17,153 nucleotides of DNA from JBFLVQ01 sp040758525 (GTDB lineage: Bacteria > Acidobacteriota > Blastocatellia > Chloracidobacteriales > JADJPF01). This document shows positions 9,401-16,323 of this stretch, one piece after another; position 1 is the stretch's first letter, and every line of letters starts with the position of its first letter. The stretch is from the NCBI GenBank assembly GCA_040758525.1, contig JBFLVQ010000127.1, forward strand, positions 1-17,153, given 5' to 3'. The notes beneath the pieces are model-generated. The model was not told where the DNA came from and made no database searches. It saw only the letters and a program-made list of their open reading frames with translations. Both the position numbers and the translations under genes were made by a program.

Positions 9401-11212
9401 CGTCAAAATACGCTGATCATTCTTTATTGCAATACCTCCCAATGCTTGTGCCGCCACCGTGCGCAGTTGTGGCTCATTACTATTGGCTAGTATCTGTATC
9501 AGTCCTGTTACTGCTCTTACATCACGAGCTTCTCCTAATTCTAAGATCCATTCCACGGCTAATGAGAGTTCATCACTGTATAGGGTCTCTTCTGCAAACC
9601 TGTTAAGATTTTCAGAAAGTTGTAGATCTGTTTCGGCAATGCCTGACAATCTCTGTAAGACATATAGCACTGATCTCTCTTTATCATTCTTGAGTTGTTG
9701 AGCGGCATTGAGAGCCTTAGATTGATTGAGGCGAGAAAGAGTAGACAAGGCAGCAGCACGTACCTCTGCAGAAGCATCAGCCAGTCCAATCTCGATAAGC
9801 TGATCGCGATTTGGCATATTGAAATCTGTTAACATTGCTATTAGTCGAGCACGATCATGTTCATCTGATGTAGCATCAGTCAGTATCGCATGAATTTGCT
9901 CTGCTACCCACTCACTACTAGCATTACGCAACTCGTATAAGAGCTCTGGTGAAGGAATAACATTATTTTTGGAGAGAAATGTCGCTAGTTCATCAGCGGT
10001 TGGATGAGTTGCGCGTACTACCCTAGTGATAAGCCAGAGTTGTTGGTAACGACATAGCTGTCGAGTGGCAAGAATCTTGCCTGCCTGTTCCAAGGTAAGC
10101 CGTTCACTATGTCCATAGAGAATTAGTGCTACCTGCTCACGTCGCCAAGCCTCTGAATGATCAAGTTGTAATGCCAACTCTTGAGTAGCCGCTAGCTTCC
10201 CTAAGATCCAGGCGATATCATAAGCCCTCTTTTGATCTGAAGTCTGTTTCCATAATTCCAGTAATTGTCCTGCGTCTGATGGTACTGCTAATCTACTAAT
10301 TGCATATATTGCCGTACTCCATTGCAAGTTATTAACATCATCTTTCTGCTTAACACTCTCCACCCAGTTAAGTAGAAATGGAAACACTTGGCGTGAATTA
10401 TGTTCAGCTAGTAGACTTACTGATTGAACCCACTTTAATAAAGCTTCTTTACTCTCCATCCCATCAGTATTGTCAGCAAGTGCATTAACAGCTTCTTGAA
10501 AGATAGTCCAGGCCTGCGCATCTGACCAAACAGGGGTTTTTAACTGCTCACCATTACGATAGAAATAGTTCAACATATTAGGATTATAGGATTCGTAGGG
10601 AAAGTCTTGCTGCTTGGCTTCACCTAGCACGATCAACAGTGAAATAGCCAACCAACCTGGGTTACCATAGTATTGCCAAGGAGTTTTTACCTGATATTGC
10701 GCGATTAAATGTAGATCATTAATGAAGTCTGCCTTTACATTAATAAATGACGGCAAGTTGTAGTGGGCAAAAATAACTTGCATTAATTTATTAGCCTGCC
10801 AAGATATCTGATTACCTTCGTGTTGTTGTAATAGCAGGGGGAAGGTCTCTTGCCATTTGCGCCAAATCTTTGGTAGAGCAGTAGCGCTAGGGTGCTTCTC
10901 GAAATAATTTAATGCTTCCATTACTACGCTACTACTAGAATCATCCAGCATTGTGCTAATGGCGACCTTCTCATTGTTGGTACTGCTAGGAATCTTGGTG
11001 AGAACCTTGAGGGCATTAATACGCTTTGTCTCCTTACTGCTCTTTAACTCTGCTATCATCTGTTTCCGCAAATCAGAGATTAATGAAGCTGAGTCCGGCT
11101 TTCCCACACGCGGTTTTACCGCTGCCATTGTTGATAAAGGATAGAGTTGCTGAGATAACAGAATGGTTGCCATTAACACTATGGAATAGATCGACCGTCT
11201 ATGTGCTCTCAT
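6440..11212 (-). CDS. Giant exported HEAT-repeat protein with C-terminal LolB/DUF4292-like domain
   Basis: A 1590-aa protein, the largest gene here. Residues 1-31 form a Sec signal peptide (MRAHRRS, hydrophobic core, TMAA cleavage region) without a lipobox cysteine, so a soluble periplasmic location is inferred. Most of residues 38-1340 is a solenoid of HEAT/armadillo-type helix pairs; clear units read like VAAQALGGIAIKNDQRIL, VIQALGRLGDKEDA and AVMALGDLGDTRALPALRRA. From about 1363 the pattern changes to beta-rich (GRLLWEGFERLRLRVYSP, then MGTTIADLAL), resembling the LolA/LolB/DUF4292 lipoprotein-carrier fold, and it ends with a RPQDGYQLKLKLPQ...LPDNAFQL segment typical of that fold. HEAT solenoids mediate protein contacts, so a scaffold coupled to lipid or lipoprotein handling is one hypothesis. 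GGAAAGG precedes the ATG. The sigma/anti-sigma pair lies 163 bp upstream on the same strand. Confidence 0.85.
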   Translation of the reverse strand: MRAHRRSIYSIVLMATILLSQQLYPLSTMAAVKPRVGKPDSASLISDLRKQMIAELKSSKETKRINALKVLTKIPSSTNNEKVAISTMLDDSSSSVVMEALNYFEKHPSATALPKIWRKWQETFPLLLQQHEGNQISWQANKLMQVIFAHYNLPSFINVKADFINDLHLIAQYQVKTPWQYYGNPGWLAISLLIVLGEAKQQDFPYESYNPNMLNYFYRNGEQLKTPVWSDAQAWTIFQEAVNALADNTDGMESKEALLKWVQSVSLLAEHNSRQVFPFLLNWVESVKQKDDVNNLQWSTAIYAISRLAVPSDAGQLLELWKQTSDQKRAYDIAWILGKLAATQELALQLDHSEAWRREQVALILYGHSERLTLEQAGKILATRQLCRYQQLWLITRVVRATHPTADELATFLSKNNVIPSPELLYELRNASSEWVAEQIHAILTDATSDEHDRARLIAMLTDFNMPNRDQLIEIGLADASAEVRAAALSTLSRLNQSKALNAAQQLKNDKERSVLYVLQRLSGIAETDLQLSENLNRFAEETLYSDELSLAVEWILELGEARDVRAVTGLIQILANSNEPQLRTVAAQALGGIAIKNDQRILTVLRGALSDNNESVKLAVIQALGRLGDKEDATNLIPYLYQEIYTEAVVTAIVQVYLSQNSAQADISELNQVIDALPWIARTIDSSVCFYALARTGRADLIPKIVEAAFAAGEDEEIDAAATALATLDKKQSLRLLQSIASSGSADERYNAIRLLNSISLRDISNLNMLIEALSYQDDSVQEESLHALAILRDRRAVTAIKKLLKKADTSSSVREAAYEALLFIEPESVAFEGNLDRLGDVGRLMAVYSLSRVNGPMRRKAQLQLLKSYYSDENIWQRGIAAAGLIQMGDEQASNYLLDLAPEAQCICQMVVLLYPLGNIANERGAALQAMVKKIDEKGEGWREIQPIVRSFSRIVQALAGDPEASQALLDNLSSDNLRDETEEVVTAFEILTLGARPAPSVVESLLNIVNRGETKPNYNFVSGAAVMALGDLGDTRALPALRRARLSIDPLISFYAANAMYKLADIDWTLELLASRVPQLATAGIYISERFSDAAVTEALIKNLSHVDWRVRGYAAYMLGRRLAGRPGQLQAETKLSALAVKDNSLQVRDEARAALKHIANPKMYAETYFEAGLLLEWVGLAKTGFDDLLPFHKFLQRFQSLAGVARPILPALRSVARGQARLYTEHGESALETLYIEFVERALTLHLLGEARPYDAFAITAEWAAQTNLQGTPFEEAKYAALSVLLGELGDERGLQLLQTARQGSREWLVRYLIDIGEEKIAAAYQRRKESAVLIKSKNPTQQEITAALGGWADQSSLNTRVQLQFTDLRKGKSYLGEGRLLWEGFERLRLRVYSPMGTTIADLALKDATMELAIYYPVAQRRLLRGTIPMSQRPSEDFTRRAGAFAALRPEHLLSALRATNLTYREIKNVANNIVELAVEPTDRSTALQERLILQRNDLEWQLLSREWRDSKSRLVMRVSYHKPFKAVSRHGVLGWCGEVLIERPQDGYQLKLKLPQNEMKMAEKLPDNAFQLNLNNSLPIITLQ

Positions 11213-11375
11213 ATAACCTTTCCGCCTTTTCGCACAAATTTAATGCGGCCTTAATCTATTACTTTTAGAAAATTGGATCATTGGGGAAAACACGAGAATC
11301 TCAAGCTAGCTATGAAGATTCCGGCAGGACCATTACAATAGCATAGCAATATTTTAAAATCTAATAATAGATTGC

Positions 11376-12320
11376 TTATTCGACTTCTGCCAAGTAATGA
11401 CGCACATCCTCGGCCCATAGTGAAGATGGATCGGCAGCTAGGTAACGCTGCCAGTCCGTGCGGGCAGCATCATATCTCTCCAATTGTTGATAAACCAATG
11501 CTCGGTTAAAGAGTGCTTCTAAACATGTTGGCTCAAGTTCCAGTGCACGATTCAAATATTTTATTGCTACATACAGATCTCCAGTAGCCGCACGAGCAGC
11601 ATAGGCAGCAGCCAGATCTGTCAGAATCGCAGCATCATTAGGCTGGGCGGTTTGGGCTTTCTCCAGTTCAGTAATCGCAGGCTGGTAATCAAGCTTGGCT
11701 ATCAAGACACGCCCAAGCGCCTGTCTAGCGGCAACAGAGTTAGAGTTCTTACTTAAGATAGCCTCAAATTGACCTTGTGCTGCTGATAGGCGCTGATCTA
11801 AGTCTGGCTCATTGCTGCCACGTACTGTTGAATAGGGAGCATAATCCAATTTGGTAATACGCAATCTGATCGGACGTCTCTTCTGGGTAGCCTCACGTAA
11901 TAATCTCATCCCAGTAGCCAGCTCTGCATTAGTAGCGCTCCGCTCATGCCAGATCGTCAGTGCTACCACACCAATGATCAGTAATATGATCAATGAGGCA
12001 GCCAGCGCCAACCATTTTCTTGTTACTAATGACGCACTTGGCTGTCGTTGAAATGATGCAACCTGAACATGTGGTTTTACCCCTAAGGCACGTGCCGCTT
12101 GTGCCGTTTGATCATAAATACTGTTGATCAGTTTGGTCTCTTCGGCTGATTCATCTTTGGCAAGGTGGGCAAGAGCAGTGATCGTTTGCCGGCATCTATG
12201 ACATTGGGCAATATGCACCTCAATGCGCTCCCGCTCCGCTGGCACAGCCTGGCCAGCTAGGTAGTCAAGTGTTTCCGATTCTGCCTCGCACAACGGCCAA
12301 CTAGTATCTGGCATTTCCAT
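11376..12320 (-). CDS. Transmembrane anti-sigma factor with zf-HC2 and periplasmic TPR repeats
   Basis: A 314-aa single-pass membrane protein. The cytoplasmic N-terminus carries the zinc-binding anti-sigma (zf-HC2) signature His36-x3-Cys40-x2-Cys43, which normally holds an ECF sigma factor inactive. A transmembrane helix follows at about 103-123 (WLALAASLIILLIIGVVALTIW). The outer part, about 175-310, contains tetratricopeptide repeats; clear units start near ARQALGRVLIAKLDY (198), AILTDLAAAYAA (231) and ALFNRALVYQQLERYDAA (269). TPRs bind peptides or proteins, so the external part may sense a partner or an envelope signal. It begins 48 bp after the sigma gene, the usual sigma/anti-sigma order. 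AGAGGT lies about 10 nt before the ATG. An AT-rich hairpin (11355-11375) sits right behind the stop. Confidence 0.88.
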   Translation of the reverse strand: MEMPDTSWPLCEAESETLDYLAGQAVPAERERIEVHIAQCHRCRQTITALAHLAKDESAEETKLINSIYDQTAQAARALGVKPHVQVASFQRQPSASLVTRKWLALAASLIILLIIGVVALTIWHERSATNAELATGMRLLREATQKRRPIRLRITKLDYAPYSTVRGSNEPDLDQRLSAAQGQFEAILSKNSNSVAARQALGRVLIAKLDYQPAITELEKAQTAQPNDAAILTDLAAAYAARAATGDLYVAIKYLNRALELEPTCLEALFNRALVYQQLERYDAARTDWQRYLAADPSSLWAEDVRHYLAEVE

Positions 12321-12368
12321 CTATCCAGACCTCTGATAACTACTATTTAAGAGACGTAAGAAACCCAT

Positions 12369-13061
12369 TTAAACCGACAGTTGGGAAGGATCCGAGCTGC
12401 TTAAAACACTACGCAAACGCTCACGTGTGCGCCGTATCACGGCCTCAACATTGCTAAGCGTCATCTGAAAGGCTGGCAGTTCTGCAATCTCACGTGCAGA
12501 CAGGCCATTAACTACATGTAATTGAAATACTACCGCATCCCGAGCAGCATTTGAACCAGTTAATACTGACATTAACAATTCTTGTAATCGCTGCGGCGCC
12601 ATACGTTCATTGAGCATACGATCGGGAGAAATTTGATCGCTTGCGGGTAGGATATCTGCCAGCGTTATTTCATGCTGATCCTCTTTGCATCCATGATCCA
12701 GCGAAACCAGCGCAACTGCTCGCTTCTGGCTCGTTTGTCGTCGCATATGATCAGAAACTACACTGCGTACTACACAGATCAAGTAGGCAAGTACAGCCGG
12801 CTCATTATTACCACGAAACTCTCGCAATGCCCGACGATCATTGGCTAATAGACGTAGATAGATCTCTTGAGCGAGATCACGTACAATTTCTGCTTCGTCT
12901 GCCATCCATCCTAATGTGCGTACTTCTCGTAACACGTAAAGTAAGATGCGACGATGAAAGCGGTTTACAAACTCGTTCCAAGCGGCAGGATCATCTGTGC
13001 TACCGCAGTGTACTAGCAGATCTGCTGCCGATAATAAGTGTAACGGCTCTGCCGTCGCCAT
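12369..13061 (-). CDS. ECF-like sigma-70 family RNA polymerase sigma factor
   Basis: A 230-aa sigma factor of the small (ECF-like) type: region 2 and region 4 only, no sigma-3 domain. Region 2 covers about 27-108, with RDLAQEIYLRLL matching the core-polymerase-binding helix and a DNA-melting/-10 region around YLICVVRSVVSDHMRR. Region 4 is about 155-217, with a helix-turn-helix in GLSAREIAELPAFQMTLSNV followed by a basic recognition helix (EAVIRRTRERL). It should redirect polymerase to a regulon that may include the downstream genes; target promoters are not identified here. The anti-sigma gene follows after 48 bp. The start is the first ATG of the frame; GGGGAG lies only 1 nt before it, an unusually tight gap, so the translation start is less certain than the gene. 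A near-consensus housekeeping promoter lies upstream. Confidence 0.9.
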   Translation of the reverse strand: MATAEPLHLLSAADLLVHCGSTDDPAAWNEFVNRFHRRILLYVLREVRTLGWMADEAEIVRDLAQEIYLRLLANDRRALREFRGNNEPAVLAYLICVVRSVVSDHMRRQTSQKRAVALVSLDHGCKEDQHEITLADILPASDQISPDRMLNERMAPQRLQELLMSVLTGSNAARDAVVFQLHVVNGLSAREIAELPAFQMTLSNVEAVIRRTRERLRSVLSSSDPSQLSV

Positions 13062-13120
13062 ACTCCCCTGTTAGGTAAATATACGGTATAGAAGAATTTA
13101 GCTACTACACACAGATTCTC

Positions 13121-13149
13121 CTTATATCCTGCGCTAAGATCTCTGTCAA
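13121..13149 (-). promoter_or_regulatory. Near-consensus sigma-70 promoter for the sigma/anti-sigma genes
   Basis: On the minus strand TTGACA (13149-13144, a perfect -35) is followed by a 17-bp spacer and TATAAG (13126-13121, 5 of 6 to the -10 consensus). Transcription would start near 13114, leaving about a 50-nt leader before the sigma-factor ATG at 13061. The match is to the housekeeping consensus rather than an ECF-type promoter, so expression may not be purely autoregulated. The rest of the 13062-13239 gap holds no gene I can support. Confidence 0.7.
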
Positions 13150-13239
13150 GATTATTCATATCCATAATCACTACTACTGTAGGATAGTAAGAAATTAGTA
13201 ACGTAAACGTCTATTATCGTAAAGATATTAGAAGGAAAA

Positions 13240-13329
13240 ATGGCAAGCCAAAAGGGTGTATTCCATGCTATTTTGATAAAAGTAAGTAGTAAATTTTCGG
13301 AGGAGTTTTTGGTCACTCAGGTCTCGTAA
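13240..13329 (+). CDS. Possible 29-aa small ORF upstream of the MBL-fold gene
   Basis: An ATG at 13240 preceded by AGAAGG (4-nt gap) opens a 29-codon frame, MASQKGVFHAILIKVSSKFS then EEFLVTQVS, ending at TAA 13327. It is in the same phase as the MBL-fold gene, whose ATG is 51 bp further on; stop codons lie between them. It could be a small protein, a translated leader, or chance. No family is recognised. Confidence 0.25.
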   Translation: MASQKGVFHAILIKVSSKFSEEFLVTQVS

Positions 13330-13380
13330 AACTGTTTCGAGCACGTCCTCTTACGTTGATTGCTGGCTGAAACCGTAACC

Positions 13381-14217
13381 ATGATTAGTAACAGAGACGC
13401 GAAGACAAACATTCGTGTAAAGTTGTGGGGGGTACGGGGTAGCCTGCCGACGCCTGGGCCACAGACTAAGCGATTTGGCGGTAACACCTCCTGCATTGAG
13501 ATAGGTTGTGGCAACCAGCTATTTATTTTTGACGCAGGTAGTGGCATGCGTGAATTGGGGATAGCTTTAATGCAGTCGCCACCTGTACGTGCACGCATCT
13601 TTTTAACCCATTATCATTGTGATCACATCTTTGGTTTTCCATTCTTTTTGCCTGCTTATGTTGCTGGTAATGAGCTGGACATCTATGGTGAGCGCAAGCA
13701 AAGCCTCTCGCCACGCCGTATTTTACAAGGCTATATGTCATTTCCCTACTCTTGCTATTCATTAGCAGCAATGCAGGCAAAACTGAAATTCCATACAATC
13801 CAACCAGGTCAAAGACTCAAATTTGGTGAGGCAATGGTTTGCACACATCGTCTCAATCATCCTTTCGATGCGCTTGGTTATCGTATCGAATACCGCGGTA
13901 GCTCCATTGCTTATATCAGCGATTACGAACACTTCAGTTATCGTGATGAACCTCTGATAGAGTTTGTTCATGGAGTGGATGCAATGATCTACGATTCACC
14001 CTTCTCAGAAGCAGAGTATGCTACTAAGCAGGGTTGGGGTCATAGCACTTGGGAGGAAGGAGTCAAACTAGCTGCTGCTGCGGATGTAAAGTTGCTTATT
14101 ATCTCGCATCATGAGCCGACCCATGATGACAAGCATATGGTAGCAGTGGAGCGGCGGGCGCGTCAGTTATACAAACAGGTTTGGGTAGCGCGTGAAAAGA
14201 GTGAACGTTGGTTTTAA
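13381..14217 (+). CDS. Metallo-beta-lactamase-fold hydrolase (PhnP/RNase Z-like branch)
   Basis: A 278-aa cytoplasmic MBL-fold metallohydrolase. It opens with IRVKLWGVRGSLPTPGPQT and FGGNTSCIE, typical of the branch that includes PhnP-like phosphodiesterases. The metal-binding signature is intact: His77-x-His79-x-Asp81-His82 (THYHCDH), His160 (LNHP), Asp181 (ISDYEH) and a histidine in SHHEP (243/244), giving a two-metal site. The substrate may be a cyclic or phosphodiester bond in a nucleotide or RNA; this cannot be settled from the sequence. Start choice: a TTG 21 bases upstream is in frame, but neither start has a good ribosome site, and the ATG fits the family N-terminus. The Fis-type HTH gene starts 3 bp after the stop, so the two are almost certainly co-transcribed. 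Confidence 0.9.
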   Translation: MISNRDAKTNIRVKLWGVRGSLPTPGPQTKRFGGNTSCIEIGCGNQLFIFDAGSGMRELGIALMQSPPVRARIFLTHYHCDHIFGFPFFLPAYVAGNELDIYGERKQSLSPRRILQGYMSFPYSCYSLAAMQAKLKFHTIQPGQRLKFGEAMVCTHRLNHPFDALGYRIEYRGSSIAYISDYEHFSYRDEPLIEFVHGVDAMIYDSPFSEAEYATKQGWGHSTWEEGVKLAAAADVKLLIISHHEPTHDDKHMVAVERRARQLYKQVWVAREKSERWF

Positions 14218-14220
14218 GAT

Positions 14221-14466
14221 ATGAGAGCTATCCTAGAAAGTTTAATCAACGAAATGATAAAAACGGGCATCCTATTTGAGGATGCAATTGCCGAGTTTGA
14301 AAAACAGTTCATCCTGCGGGTTATGGAGCGTCATCACGGAAACCTTAGCAAAGCTTCTGCCGAATTACGTATCCATCGCAATACTCTCAGGAAACGCCTA
14401 CAAGAATATGGCGGGCGCAAGTCGCTAACAGGCCTTGCACGTACCCGTCTAACTAGAAAACTTTAG
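14221..14466 (+). CDS. Small Fis-type helix-turn-helix protein
   Basis: An 81-aa protein whose residues 26-63 match the Fis/HTH_8 DNA-binding domain that normally ends NtrC-type enhancer-binding proteins: FEKQFILRVMERHHGNLSKA, a turn at AELRIHR, then the basic recognition helix NTLRKRLQEY. No receiver or AAA+ domain is attached, and the length suits an independent small regulator that probably dimerises. A basic tail (RKSLTGLARTRLTRKL) may add non-specific DNA contact. It starts 3 bp after the MBL-fold gene, and its stop overlaps the probable ribosome site of the next gene, so it is the middle gene of a three-gene operon. The targets are unknown; the operon itself is a candidate. Confidence 0.88.
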   Translation: MRAILESLINEMIKTGILFEDAIAEFEKQFILRVMERHHGNLSKASAELRIHRNTLRKRLQEYGGRKSLTGLARTRLTRKL

Positions 14467-14474
14467 GTGCTATA

Positions 14475-14915
14475 GTGTGTGCTATGGGCGCAAGATTTAT
14501 GGTAAGTAATGCAGAGCAGATTTTAACGGAAATGGAGCGGTTGCTTGCCAACGCGCTGAGAACTAGTCTCCATTTAAATTACAATGATCTTCAGCCTGCG
14601 CGTATTGTTCAACAGATCGCTGATGATCTAGCAAAAAACTCTTTCATCTGGCTTGGCAATACCACCTATGTACCCAATCGGGTGATTATTTTCCTACCAG
14701 AGCAGAACAATGAGAAGCTCGAAGAATTACATGTACTCTTCAATTCCCCAGCGTTCATCAGCCTACTTGACCGTTATATTAGTGAACGGGGGTTTGAACT
14801 CTTTGATACTTTGCGCTTCGAGATCGAAGCTATCGATGGCGAGCACATACAGGATGAGAGTTTAAAGATCTCCTTCCGCTGGATAACACTTGAAGAGTAT
14901 GAATCTGCCACCTAA
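14475..14915 (+). CDS. DUF3662 (FhaA N-terminal-domain) protein lacking an FHA domain
   Basis: A 146-aa protein resembling the N-terminal domain of FhaA-type proteins (DUF3662). It has an amphipathic first helix (QILTEMERLLANALRTSL), a helix IVQQIADDLAKNS, the conserved VPN turn (66-68, YVPNRVIIFLP), a helix around FISLLDRYISERGF, and final strands LRFEIEAI and LKISFRW. In FhaA this domain is followed by a linker and a phosphothreonine-binding FHA domain; here the frame ends with the DUF3662 part. The start is uncertain: GTG at 14475 has AGGTG 5 nt upstream, while ATG at 14484 lacks a clear site. It begins 8 bp after the Fis-type gene, making it the third gene of the operon. Its role is presumably protein-protein binding. 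Confidence 0.78.
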   Translation: MCAMGARFMVSNAEQILTEMERLLANALRTSLHLNYNDLQPARIVQQIADDLAKNSFIWLGNTTYVPNRVIIFLPEQNNEKLEELHVLFNSPAFISLLDRYISERGFELFDTLRFEIEAIDGEHIQDESLKISFRWITLEEYESAT

Positions 14916-14937
14916 GTAAGAACCTTTAGGATCTGCG

Positions 14938-15990
14938 CTATTCGCCTTTTTTAGCTTTATCACCTTCTAAACCGGATAAGGGTTGATTCTCTCTATCGGC
15001 GAGTTGTTCTCCATCCTTCTCAATACTGGCAATCTGTTCAAGCATCTGTAGGAAGCGCAAAATCAGCGCCTCGCTACGGTCTACGGAATAGTCACGAATT
15101 GAGACTTGACGGACAAATCCAGTCTCGATCAGCTTTAGATTGGGATCGTTGAGCACATATTCAAGGAATAGATCAGAGACAATAAACTGGGCTTGGCCAT
15201 CACCACCTATATGACGGCGCAACGGTTTTGGTAATTCGGAGATAAACAGTGGGGTAAGCGCTTCATAGCGACTCTCTTCACGACGTAGTATCTTAACCGC
15301 AGTAGGTGAAGGTTTATAGTTGCGACTAGCATTGATTATCCCAAAATTAGCTGGAAGTAGACCGGTAGTAGAGAGTCTACGATAGATCTCTGGTCGATAT
15401 AGACGACCTGAGTTACAGGCAGAAATTATACACTGCTCGACACCAGATCCTTCCAACTGCTCCTGTAGTGCGCCTAATGAGATGTAAGAACGATTGGCTT
15501 GCTCCTCCTTGCCATCCTGCAGTTTTAATCCATTGCCCCAATTGCCATGTGTTTCTAGTAATACTCGGGTAATTGGCTTATCTCTATGCGCGCTATTGTA
15601 GGCAATAAGTTCTTCAAGCACGACCTTCCAATTGGCATGCTCTAAGTAGAGAAAACCTAATGCTTGATAGAAGGTTCGATTAGCCTCGCCAGCTAGATCT
15701 GGAGTAAAGATGATTGCGCAACGATGCCCAACATCATGGAAAGCAGCATGACCGTTGGGTAATGATGTAGGCGCCGGCAGCAATCTATCACTTGGTATCT
15801 CTATTACACGTGGTGCAGTTGGTGTAGCTACGGCTGGCGGCGTGGCAGGTTTTGTTTGTTGTGGACGTGAGCGTGTAGGGGGTCGCTTGCGCCGTACGCC
15901 TGTGCGTTGTTGTGGTGCACTTATCGCCACCAGTGGTACTGCTAATATTCCCCAGATAAGCACTGCTGCTAATATCATTCTTGCCCACAT
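14938..15990 (-). CDS. Exported protein with caspase/legumain-like (clan CD) His-Cys pattern
   Basis: No named family is recognised. From ATG 15990 it is 350 aa: a signal peptide (MWARMILAAVLIWGILAVPL, then VAISA), an Arg/Pro/Thr-rich linker of about 45 residues, then a globular domain. Numbering from the upstream TTG at 16050 (20 residues longer), strands and motifs fit an alpha/beta clan CD fold: CAIIFTPD (111-118), RVLLETHGNWG with His168-Gly169, an intervening helix LGALQEQLE, QCIISACNSG with Cys212, and strand FGIINASR. The hydrophobic-strand-HG then hydrophobic-strand-AC-x-SG arrangement, 44 residues apart, is that of caspases, legumains and gingipains. A charged C-terminal tail ends in GDKAKKGE. 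The ATG with AGGA 9 nt upstream gives a clean signal peptide; the TTG has AGGA too. It ends 22 bp from the convergent DUF3662 gene. Confidence 0.72.
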   Translation of the reverse strand: MWARMILAAVLIWGILAVPLVAISAPQQRTGVRRKRPPTRSRPQQTKPATPPAVATPTAPRVIEIPSDRLLPAPTSLPNGHAAFHDVGHRCAIIFTPDLAGEANRTFYQALGFLYLEHANWKVVLEELIAYNSAHRDKPITRVLLETHGNWGNGLKLQDGKEEQANRSYISLGALQEQLEGSGVEQCIISACNSGRLYRPEIYRRLSTTGLLPANFGIINASRNYKPSPTAVKILRREESRYEALTPLFISELPKPLRRHIGGDGQAQFIVSDLFLEYVLNDPNLKLIETGFVRQVSIRDYSVDRSEALILRFLQMLEQIASIEKDGEQLADRENQPLSGLEGDKAKKGE

Positions 15991-16137
15991 AAACTGATGT
16001 CCTATCCCATTAATTGAGCTTCCCTGTTTATGTGTATTAATGTCGAGCAAACTTCATTCCTATCGCTAAGCACTCTTACAAGTAGCTAGGTTAGAGGGCA
16101 AAATATTGGAAATATTGTACTAATTTCGAGCAACTGG

Positions 16138-16156
16138 CTGTACAAATAATGTACAG
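16138..16156. promoter_or_regulatory. 19-bp perfect inverted repeat, candidate operator
   Basis: CTGTACA (16138-16144), spacer AATAA, TGTACAG (16150-16156): each 7-bp arm is a perfect complement of the other. It lies between the divergent exported-protein genes (starts near 15990 and 16324), where a dimeric regulator would bind. The arms resemble a CTGT...ACAG box, but the spacing (N11) is longer than the N8 of the enterobacterial LexA box. The rest of the 15991-16323 gap shows no gene I can support; a TATATA at 16281-16286 is a possible -10 for the plus-strand gene, without a convincing -35. Confidence 0.5.
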
Positions 16157-16323
16157 TACGCTTCTTGATATAAAGATAGAAAATTTCTCATAAAAATGGG
16201 TAAATTAACCGCTAATAGATGGTTTGTCGAACCGATCAGAGAATATCTAGGGATGGTTAACTATTGCTATCGTGACACGGTATATAAGTTGCTCTGAGCT
16301 TCCGCGTAGGAGGTTAAGTGCAA

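Noticed and set aside
11346..11375. AT-rich hairpin (AATCTA...TAGATT) behind the anti-sigma stop as a terminator.
   Set aside because: The stem is only 6 AT-rich pairs and no clean U-run follows. It is too weak to claim a transcript end, so read-through into the HEAT gene remains possible.
13299..13329. A strong GGAGGAG at 13299-13305 followed by TTG and a 6-codon frame.
   Set aside because: The GGAGGAG falls inside the possible 29-aa ORF (codons Glu-Glu), and the TTG frame is the end of that same ORF, so it is not a separate start.
16138..16156. LexA/SOS box.
   Set aside because: The enterobacterial LexA box is CTGT-N8-ACAG; here the gap is N11 and no SOS gene is adjacent.
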